From Akebia trifoliata (lineage: Eukaryota; Streptophyta; Magnoliopsida; Ranunculales; Lardizabalaceae): DNA of 64,000 bases. The notes below the pieces were generated by a model that saw only the letters and a list, made by a program, of their open reading frames with translations, was not told where the DNA came from and did not search any database. The stretch spans positions 33,125,330 to 33,189,329 of the forward strand of contig CM030706.1 in the NCBI GenBank assembly GCA_017979445.1. Reading direction: 5' to 3'. Shown piece by piece: positions 55,601 through 64,000 of the stretch. Numbering within the stretch: the first letter of the stretch is position 1; each line of letters begins with the position of its first letter. A program made the position numbers and the translations under genes.

Positions 55601-56740
55601 TGTAGCATAACTCATCAAAGTTAGGGAAATGTATACTCTAATAAGAAAGAAATTTCTGGTGGAGAGGAATATGTATGTGTGAGTTATTTCTTTTTTTCTT
55701 CTTCCAACTTATATATAAGAGTCTCTTTGACAAATATCACAACAACGTCTACAATTCAGGCAGATTGACTGGATTGGAGATCAATTTGCTCCCAACTCAC
55801 ATTTGACAAACACCAACCCGTGCCCAAGCCCAACCCAAGTTAGGTTGGCTCATTCCTCATTAATACTAGATAATTTAATAATAATAATAATGATCAATGG
55901 TATGTAAAAAATATATATATAATTTACAATTATATAAAGATAAATGGTATGTTAAAAAAAGCATGCTTGCAACTTCTTTTAAAAGAGGATGATGATTAAC
56001 TAAAGTGTGAAGTATGCATTGTGAATGAGAAATTATCTAGTATAAGAAAATATTAAAAATATTTTATAATTATTTGTCATAAAAAAGATGATGATGATTA
56101 ATTAAAGTATGAATTGTGAATGAGAAAGAAGCAAAGATATTTAAAAAATATTTTTAAACTATAATCATATTAAGTTCGGGTTCAAGTATGGATAGGTATG
56201 GACAATCCGATGTCTATGCCTACAAGGGAGGATTTACAAGGACGATAATTGGGGTAGTTGTCCCCACAAGATTTTTCAAAGTCTTTAATGATTTATTAGT
56301 TATAATGACAGATAACAACGACAGATAAAAAAAAATATGCTGCTATTATCTCCATATAAAAAAAATTCACTATTATTTGCCTTCACAAAAAATAATTTAC
56401 TCTTGATTGTCCCCCTGTGGGCAAAATCCTAGCTCTGCCCCTATATGCCCGAACCCAACTAGAATTGATTCGATAATAAAATATTTTAGAAAACCCTAAA
56501 GGAGAAAATATGGGAGAAAAAAACAAGTAGTTAAAGAAATTCCTAGATGTTTAGATATTTTATCATGTTTAAGATGTAAGACTATTTTAACTATAGTATG
56601 CATATATTATTAACTGTAAATATAGATTTAAGATTCAAGGTTATTTTTGTAATTTTAAAATTATTTAATGTCAAATTATAACAATAATTCTCACCTTTCT
56701 CTCTTCAGGTAAAGATATGTTGAATATGACATCTATGCTA
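55601..56740. other. Intergenic with local duplication
   Basis: At 55985-56050 and 56085-56135 GATGATGATTAAYTAAAGT and TTGTGAATGAGAAA recur. AT-rich; no gene. Confidence 0.4.
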
Positions 56741-56749
56741 TAAATTTAA

Positions 56750-57489
56750 GGAAAATTATTCATAGGACCTTGGCGGAGGGATTTTTTTTAAATAGTTCCT
56801 AAGTTTTGGACTATTTCTTAATAGTTCATTTAGTAAAAAAAAAAATTTCTTATTGATCCCTCATAATTGGCGAGCTCACCAATTTTAATTTATTGTCGAG
56901 GTCAATATTTTTATTGTCGAACTCACAATTTTCATTTATTGTCGAGCTCACCACTTTTATTTATTGTCAAGCTCACCACTTTTTATTGTCTAGCTCACCA
57001 ATTTTTATTGTTAAATTCAAAATTTTTTTTAAATGTCAAACTCGACAGTAAAAAGTGATGAACTTGACGCTAGTAAAACCTATCTATATTTATTTTTCGA
57101 GTTCTTTCAAACTAAAATACATGAAAATTTGAATAAAAACTAGATTTGTCTTAGATGATTTCAAACCAAAAGAACCACCCTTGATCAATTTTTATCCTAA
57201 AACGAAGAAAAAAAATTGAAACAATCCTAGTTTTTTTACATACGTCATAAAAAAGTTTTGACGAAATAGTCTTTGAAACTCGATTTAAATGCCGAAAATA
57301 TATATTTTTTTTTTTACGAAAAATAATGAGTTCGAACAATTAGGACATTCAATCGTGAGAAATGTGATGAATGGGATTCAGGGACTGATTAGAAAAAAAA
57401 TTTTTACTAAATGGACTATTAAGAGAAACCCTAAAACTTAGGGATTAATTAAAAAATTCTTTCGTGAGGGTCCTTTAAGTAACTTTTCC
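56750..57489. mobile_element. Long-TIR MITE, copy 2, with 9-bp duplication TAAATTTAA
   Basis: Starts GGAAAATTATTCATAGGACC, ends GGGTCCTTTAAGTAACTTTTCC, and is flanked by TAAATTTAA on both sides (56741-56749 and 57490-57498), as expected for Mutator-like transposition. The interior has a tandem array of CTCACCACTTTTTATTGTC-like units (56870-57010). 740 bp, non-coding. Confidence 0.85.
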
Positions 57490-57498
57490 TAAATTTAA

Positions 57499-59107
57499 AA
57501 ACCCAAGTTGACTAAAATACCCATCGAATCGAGTCAAGTTGACAACCCAGAATTGATCAACATGTCAACAAAAAAAAAAAGTGTAGAGAGTAAAATCGGT
57601 ACTAGACCCTTACATGTATCCCTATGAATGCATAAATTAAATAGAAGAATAATAATTAAAAAGGAGAAGTGGAACTCGAAGCAGGTCAATAACTCAGCTC
57701 TACCTAGCAGTAGAGCAGTACATAGATATAGATCTGCCCTACTGGTAGGGAAGACTAAATCAGAATATTCGCACATAACATGCATATCAAGCTCTAAGAT
57801 TCTAGGAGAAATCCCAAGAATCTTGGAGCATGGATAAAAAAAGATTCCAATTCGATTTGAAATTACTTCAATAACGGGATTGCCCATGATCAAATCCCAA
57901 ATGAACGGGAAACCCTAATTCGGGGGAGACCTTGTATATCCAAGGGATGACTAAGAGCAAAAAGGGGCTTTTTTGGATCGTTGAATTGAATATTGAAACG
58001 AACACTTACAAAACCTTCTCTGTAATTCTAACTTGATCGTTAGAAGATTATTGGCAGGTACCGTACATGTGCTATCAAAGAGGAGCAAGGAGCATATTCT
58101 CATAACTAAGTAGAGTTATTCGAGGCAAAACTCCGATCTACCTCTAAAGAAAGTATATTATATTTATAAATATTTTAAAATAATAATAATAATATTTATA
58201 TTCTCTCTCCCTAAAAATATTAAATATAGAAACCAAAATTCAATTTATTTATGGTCTGACTCAATACATTTTCATTTTTTTATTTTCTCTACCAAGTTGA
58301 TGAACTGAATCCATGATTTCCCTAACCAACTTGATGAGCTGGTGCAATCGAATTTTAAAAGATGAGTCACCTCAAAATCTAGTTGAGTCAAGTCAAATTG
58401 ACTCGGCCGAGTTCGAGTCAAGCTTTAATACTATGAGTCTATCTGTGCATCTCCCCCGGTAAGGGATCCGCAATCTGTCCATATATTTAAGCCTGACATC
58501 TCGGAGGTTTCCAACTCCACGTGCACTGGTCCAGATTACACAATAGAAAATCATTTTTGCTGACAACTTGTGCATCAAAAGTTTGATGTGGCCCAACTCA
58601 AAAACATATCAAAACCGTCTTTCTATTTTGCCAACTTATCATAGATATTTGTCTCATTTCTTGGTGGACCTACACAAGTAAGTCACACTGTTTTGTGGGC
58701 TTTAAAATATACATGGGCCTATTCATGAAAAGCCCAAATCAAACGGATACAAATGTCCAAATAGGATTTGATGTAAATGTTAACTATAAAATAAAAATAT
58801 ATATATTAAAAGTGACACGTGGCATATGGATATCTCATGATTACTTAATTGCTAGATTCTTGGGAAGCATCACATGATTTCTTTGTGATTAGCTACTAAT
58901 TAGGGCCTGTAATTAATGAAATTTTAAATACCCAAAACGCCCATCATATTTCCCAAAAACCAAATCTGTCCACAGTCCACAACAGAAGCTCCTTCTCTGC
59001 TCTGCAACCTTTCTTTCTCACTCCATGGTTCCTCATCAACCCATTTGAAATAAACACAAACCCATTAAAATTTCAATCTCAAAAACCATCTTCAAATCTC
59101 TTCATCA
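57499..59107. other. Intergenic and upstream region of the zinc-finger gene
   Basis: 57534-57893 is open on the minus strand (119 codons), starting near an AGGGTTTCCC-containing leader. It has no recognisable domain, so a gene fragment is possible but unproven. The last 150 bp before 59108 are C/T-rich with CAACCTTTCTTTCTCACTCC and are the likely 5' UTR. Confidence 0.35.
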
Positions 59108-61127
59108 ATGGAAGAAACAAGAAATCCCAAAAAACCCATCAAGAAAAACCACCAAAACCAGACCCATAAACCAAAAAATACAGAGAAACCACCTTCATGG
59201 GCAGTTGTGAGGAGCCTCTTAACTTGTAAACATCTCCAAACAGAACAACAACAACAACAACAAAAACAAAAAGAACCCATTGAAGGAAACAGTAAGAAAT
59301 GCAAGAAAATGAGATGTTCTGGTTCTCTATGTAACAACACAAAGGTGATGCACAGACCTGATCAAACATGTTCTCCTGAAGAAAACAAGAAATGTGCTTC
59401 TTCTAATGTTAATGGTTCTACTTCTAGCAGATCTATTAAAGCTCCTTTAAATGAGATCAATGGAGTTGTTTCTATGTCTTCATCTTCTTCATCAATGTCT
59501 TTGTCTTCTCGTTCTTCTGTTAGTGGATCATTTAGAGGAATGCAACTAAGGAGATTCTCAGGATGTTATGAGTGTAGAATGGTTGTTGATCCATCTCATG
59601 GGGTATCTAGAGATTCTTCTTCTCTAAGGTCTACTCTCTGTCCCTGTCCTGAATGTGGAGAGGTTTTCATGAAACCTGAGAATTTGGAGCTTCACCAATC
59701 TGTTAGACATGCAGGTATCCTTCAAATATTCTTCCTTTTCTTTACTTTTCATATAAAAGAAAAATTGTTTGGGTCTGTTGTATTTTTTGTTGGTGTTACA
59801 TTTTTTTTTTTTATCCTTCAAAATTTATTCCTTTTCTCTATTTTTTAGAATTTGTTTTGTATGGGTCAGTCACATTTTTTCTTGGTGTTACATTTGATTT
59901 AATCCTTCAAAATTTCTTCCTTTTCTTTACTATTTATAATTTGTTTTGTTTGGGTCTGTTATATTTTTTCTTGGTGTTACATTTGTTTTTATCCTTCAAA
60001 ATTTCTTCCTTTATTTGCTTTTTATAACTTTTTTTGTTTGGGTCTGTTACATTTTTTGTTGGTGTCACATTTGTTTTAATCCTTCAAAATTTCTTCCTTT
60101 TCTTTACTTTTTATAATTTGTTTTGTTTGGGTCTGTTACATTTTTTTTTTTTTTTGATGTTACATTCGTTTTTATCCTTCAAAATTTCTTCCTTTTTCTT
60201 GACTTTTTTATACTTTGTTTTGTTTGGGTTTGTTTCATTTTTTCCTGGTGTTACATTTGGTTTTATATAAATTTCCTTTTCAATCTGTTACTGTTATGTT
60301 ATTCCAGTTTCAGTGAACTATTTTCGGCAGAGAATACTAGACTTGGAATTATAATTTTAATTGTATTTTACTCCTTTTGAATTAGAATTCAATAATGGCA
60401 TCTAGTTGTTATAATTCTTATACCCAAAAATCTGATTTCAGTTGAATTTTAATACCCATTTCACTAATTTAATTCCTCCATTTTTTATTTATTTTTGTTG
60501 TAAAATTTCACAGTATCTGAATTGGGTCCTGAAGATACAAGTAGGAACATAGTAGAGATCATATTTCAATCAAGTTGGTTGAAGAAACAAGCACCAATAT
60601 GCAAGATTGACAGGATCCTCAAAGTCCAAAACAGTCAGAAAACCATTACTAGATTTGAAGATTATAGGGACTCTATCAAAGCAAAAGCAAGCAAACATGC
60701 AAAGAAGTATCCAAGATGTGTAGCGGACGGTAACGAGCTACTGAGGTTCCATTGCACAACCTTTGTTTGCTCTATTGGCATGAATGGGTCTTCAAATCTT
60801 TGCAATTTGATCCCCCAATGTAATGTTTGTAGCATTATAAGGAATGGGTTCAAGAACGATGGAGTCATTGTTGAAGGAGGGATCTGCACGACAGCTACTA
60901 GTGGGAAAGCCCATGACATTGCTCGAATTTCATCCGAAGACGATAAACGGGCAATGTTGGTTTGTAGAGTGATCGCTGGAAGGGTGAAAAGAAATCAAGA
61001 TTCTAGTGTAGAAGAGTTTGATTCGGTTGCTGGTGCTGCTGGGATGTACTCGGATTTAGATGAATTATTTGTGTCCAATCCCAAGGCTATATTGCCTTGT
61101 TTTGTTGTGATCTATAGAGGCTTTTAG
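59108..61127 (+). CDS. C2H2 zinc-finger protein with PARP-like C-terminal domain, two exons
   Basis: Exons 59108-59714 and 60514-61127 (GT-AG, phase 1) give 406 residues. The N-terminus is Lys/Asn/Gln/Ser-rich and likely disordered, with polyGln at about 48-53 and a Ser-rich tract. One C2H2 finger follows (C180, C183, H196, H201: CPECGEVFMKPENLELHQSVRH). Exon 2 encodes a domain with EIIFQSSWLK, the LLRFHCT segment (H282), GGICTTATSGKAHDIA and the end DELFVSNPKAILPCFVVIY. This layout matches the plant family of C2H2 proteins whose C-terminus has a PARP/ADP-ribosyltransferase-like fold (for example Arabidopsis At1g75710 and At4g27240). Their biochemical role is poorly known, and enzymatic activity should not be assumed. 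ATG 59108 is the first Met after a CT-rich leader. Confidence 0.92.
59717..60262 (+). repeat. Intronic minisatellite, about six units of 88-96 bp
   Basis: ATCCTTCAAA recurs at 59717, 59813, 59902, 59991, 60079 and 60173. Each is followed by TTCTTCCTTTTCTTTAC and TTGTTTGGGTCTGTTACATT. It fills most of the 799-bp intron of the zinc-finger gene, is T-rich on the coding strand, and produces the spurious frames at 60034 and 60123. Confidence 0.88.
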
Positions 61128-61627
61128 TGATTTAGTTCATCTATGGTTTCATGTTTTGGTTATGTTACATAAACATTTGGTTATGTAATCTTTGCTTTGA
61201 TGTTGTTAAAATACCTTTTAATTCAACATGTTTTACATGTTTCTGTGTTCTTGCTTTCTTGCATGTTTTATCTCAAAGCCATGTAATAGGTTTTGGGTCA
61301 GACTCTAAACCATACACTTTGATCGAATGGTTGTCGTTGTCCCATCAATTCTGTTTATTTGATACATCAGATCTCCTAGCTGGGTCTCTATTATTTTGTC
61401 TTCCCTTGCCTTACATGTGCATTGTTATCTACATGATAGGGACCTTTGATGCCTCAAAAATAATTCACTTGTGTTTGGATTATGTGAAAAGGCTACATCG
61501 TGATTCGTACACTCGTATACAATTGTGCATCTAGGATTTAGAAATAGCCATTGTTTGGTATACACACTCTACATAAAATTTTTCCCTCTTTTGGTTGTAT
61601 GGGCCTTATGATGTATAATATTTTGCT
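61128..61627. other. 3' region of the zinc-finger gene
   Basis: Probable 3' UTR and flank. The 127-codon frame at 61151-61534 has no recognisable domain and is not called as a gene. Confidence 0.45.
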
Positions 61628-62086
61628 AAGGACCTATTTGGCGCAGCTTTACTTTCAACCAAAGTTCTTCTATGGAATCACTTTCTTAAAATAAGCTTTT
61701 TGAGTTCTAGAAGCACTTGCATAAGCTGTGGGATGTTTGACGAAATCAACTAAAAAACAGTTTCCAGTATCCGACGAGGAGACGAGATAACTTTATAAAT
61801 AGTATTGAATTTTTTTTTTAAATATTTAATAAGACAAATGGGGACATATTTGTTGCAAAATCGTAAAATCCCATAATTTTAATCTCATCCTGCTTCCATA
61901 AAAAATGAGAAGCCAAAAGTGGGTTCAGGCAGCTTCAGCTTCTAGACCCTTTTTCGGATTTCGGCTTATGGCTTTTTCAGAAATTCCAAAGTAGAGTACA
62001 TACTTTTGATTTTGGGAAGTATTTTTTGGTGGACGAAAGCTAAAAGTCGCACCTCAAATTCTGCTCCAAACACAACCTAACTAATT
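61628..62086. mobile_element. hAT-like MITE
   Basis: Left end GGACCTATTTGGCGCAGCTTT and right end AAATTCTGCTCCAAACACAACC resemble the imperfect inverted termini of plant hAT MITEs (GCCTGTTTGG-type). Subterminal AAGCTTTTTGAG, GAAGCCAAAAGT and GCAGCTTCAGCTTC are typical. The 8-bp duplication is not clear. Confidence 0.5.
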
Positions 62087-62539
62087 AATTGGTTTATGCT
62101 TATCTGATTTTACTAGTGAGTTCCTTATGATTTTAATCTTGTTTAATTTCTAGCCTTTACTTTACAGTGTTTTTCACTGATAAGAAACAGTTAAAAGAAG
62201 AACCCATCTCTGAAAAAAGCTTAAGAGAACAAATTCATTGTTTTCTAGGAAGAGAACAAATTCATTGTTTTCTAGGAAGAAAAAAATTAAAGCAGATAGG
62301 TTCCTTAGAATAAGTGGTTGCCTTTCAAGTGAAGATGTTGAAAGCAATACAGCATTAGAAATAGCCCAAGAGTCAGTTGCCTTTTTCCATGTGGGGGAAG
62401 GGAGGGACCCTTAAACTTAAGGGTCTGGTCAGCTTTTTACTCATTAGGGACCATTGGGGTTAGGGTTCAACCCCTTAGTTTGTGGGACCCACCCATGTCT
62501 GTGCCAGGTCAGACGCAAATGGATGGACCACTTGGTTGG

Positions 62540-62710
62540 CCTAAGATATTTTTTTCCGACTCGGTTTTTTTACTCGAATGACATGGTAAGGGCACAGACC
62601 TGTAAATCTTTTTTTGCTTTTGTATCCCCAAAAAAACAATCTATGGTTCTGTGCCCTTGCCACGTCATTCTAGTACAGACCAAGTAAAAAAAAACAAGTC
62701 CGAAAATCAC
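62540..62710. mobile_element. Foldback element, copy G
   Basis: GACTCGGTTTTTTTACTCGAATGACATGG on the left mirrors the right arm around CACGTCATTCTAGTACAGACC. The inner AAGGGCACAGACC mirrors GGTTCTGTGCCCTT. Core TTTTGTATCCCCAAAAAAAC followed by AATCTATGG. Confidence 0.65.
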
Positions 62711-63117
62711 GACTCTTTTTTTTTTTTTTAAGGGTTAGGGTTTAAATGATATGGGACCAAGGGACCCTTAGCACTCTATATTTGCGTTTCTTCCAAGTTT
62801 ATTCAGAAGGATGGTTAATGTTTGACCAAATAGAGACATTTTGGTAGATAGGATTATTCATGATTTAATAGAGTTGGAATTTAAGACCCATTTCTAATAA
62901 ACAATTAAGCACAGTACTTTGGGCCCACTGACCTTATAAATTTTGGCCCATCATTAACTTTGGGCCATCACTTGGTTGTCCAACACATAAAAAAAATCAA
63001 GAGAGTGTTTATTGCTTCACCAACTTTCTTTTATAGAACATGATCATCATCAAAGCCTTATCCCAAGCAATGAAATTAAATTTGGTTTTTTGGTGCAGAT
63101 AACCATTATATTTAGAG
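62711..63117. other. Intergenic; inverted RTE/SINE-type tail at 63041-63075
   Basis: ATCATCATCAAAGCCTTATC followed by CCAAGCAATG is the complement of the TTGGGATAAGGCTTTGATGATG ending found elsewhere in the window. Otherwise nothing recognised. Confidence 0.4.
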
Positions 63118-63283
63118 TCGTGCTGAGGTGACACAAAAAGAGACACAAGGGTGACAAAAAGTTGTGGTGTCATGCACATTTCCGTGAGATACGAGTAAAA
63201 AGCATCTATGCTTATGTGCACGCCACCACATCATATTTGTCACTTTTGTGTCTCCGTTTGTGTCATTCCAGCATTTTCCTTTT
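63118..63283. mobile_element. Foldback element, copy H (close to copies A/B)
   Basis: GTGCTGAGGTGACACAAA on the left and TTTGTGTCATTCCAGCAT on the right are inverted. The core GAGATACGAGTAAAAAGCATC with ATGCTTATGTGCACG matches copies A and B at 656-1040. Confidence 0.65.
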
Positions 63284-64000
63284 ATTTATAATGACCATAC
63301 TCATTTTTTGCCATTTCTCTTTTTTGAATAAGCTCTATGATTTCGATTTTTATTTTATTTTGATTAGAAAATTTCTTCGGAACTCTTGGGATACTAGTTA
63401 TAAGAGTGTGAGTGATCGAGGAAAAAAATCAAAGGTTAGCTGTCATCGGATTGATTTCACAACGACTTCCTTGTTGCTATCTTCTTTTTTTCCTCCAAAC
63501 TCCGTCATGTGTCCACATATGGTCTTTGGTGTGTTATATGTAATTTCCTTAATTGATGTGCTATGAAAACAAGTAATTGAGGAAATTTGATAGTTTCAAA
63601 CTGATGAATTGGTGGGTTTTTAATTTTTTTCTTTTTTATTTTTTTTATTAGAGCTTTTATTTTGAGAACTCAAATTAATGAGGAAATCAATCATTCATCA
63701 ATCTGGCTGATTTCTCTGATTGGGTAGAAAGAGAGAAAAAAGAAGTTAAAGGCTTGATTGGAAGACGGAGTCAACGATGCAAATCTCAAGATTTAAAAAC
63801 AAAACATGGCATGAGTCAAGATAATCAAGATCTGGGCAATAAAGAAATAACATTTAAATAGTTTGAACTATTTTTTGAAATAAATATATTAAAAAAAAAA
63901 AAAAACTTAAGAAAAATAAAGCTAAAAAAAATAAATAAAAAAGCATCCATGTCCAATAGGTGATAGAGTAAGGCAAAATTAATTTGTTAGGAGCTTAATC
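63284..64000. other. Intergenic right end, nothing recognised
   Basis: AT-rich with A and T runs. The open frame at 63162-63566 begins inside the foldback and has no domain. Confidence 0.4.

Noticed and set aside
57534..57893. 119-codon minus-strand ORF
   Set aside because: No recognisable domain and no supporting splice or neighbour evidence; possibly a gene fragment, not called.
61151..61534. 127-codon ORF after the zinc-finger gene
   Set aside because: Lies in the probable 3' UTR/flank; hydrophobic composition without family match.
63162..63566. 134-codon ORF at the right end
   Set aside because: Begins inside a foldback element and continues through AT-rich DNA.

Overview
This is nuclear DNA from a flowering plant, most likely a dicot. 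Genes are sparse and have GT-AG introns. The DNA between them is AT-rich and full of LTR retrotransposons, LINE and SINE remnants, and foldback/MITE elements. There are no bacterial-style operons, rRNA genes or CRISPR arrays. Four genes can be supported, all on the + strand: (1) 1083-27125, a plastid-type peptidoglycan glycosyltransferase (GT51) in five exons, with a first intron of about 19.5 kb; (2) 35126-37918, a selenoprotein-K-like membrane protein carrying Cys instead of Sec; (3) 43248-43904, an intronless glycine-rich cold-shock-domain/CCHC zinc-knuckle RNA-binding protein (GRP2/CSP type); (4) 59108-61127, a two-exon C2H2 zinc-finger protein with a PARP-like C-terminal domain. They look like unrelated neighbours, not a pathway cluster.

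Layout: 1-1082 holds a tandem repeat and two inverted foldback elements that end about 40 bp before the GT51 start codon. 1611-21122 (GT51 intron 1) is a retrotransposon graveyard. It contains a solo LTR (2458-2996), a large hairpin with 34-bp palindromic tandem repeats (3555-4865), a near-perfect short hairpin (4975-5106), a MITE (5131-5478), an old Ty1/copia element on + (6132-11194), and a second Ty1/copia element on - (11578-19253). A small Ty3/gypsy-derived element (12916-15191) with an ATATA target duplication sits inside the RT domain of the second copia. 21123-27125 holds GT51 exons 2-5, with LINE remnants in intron 2. 27126-29279 holds exon-like segments of an unidentified gene or gene relic. 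29670-34722 is mobile DNA, including a solo LTR with a GGTTA duplication nested in a Mutator-type MITE that has its own 9-bp duplication. After the SELENOK-like gene comes a nested tandem duplication (37983-42030). 45-58 kb is a second repeat-rich tract: LINE, copia gag relic, a TRIM array with three 112-bp LTRs, an RTE LINE, a SINE and several MITEs with 9-bp duplications. The right end holds the zinc-finger gene, whose intron is a minisatellite, and more foldbacks.

The most notable item is the GT51 gene. Bacterial cell-wall glycosyltransferase motifs are spread over plant exons joined by phase-consistent splice sites, with no transpeptidase domain. This fits a plastid (cyanobacterial-origin) peptidoglycan enzyme retained in a seed plant and apparently still intact despite the transposon load in its first intron.
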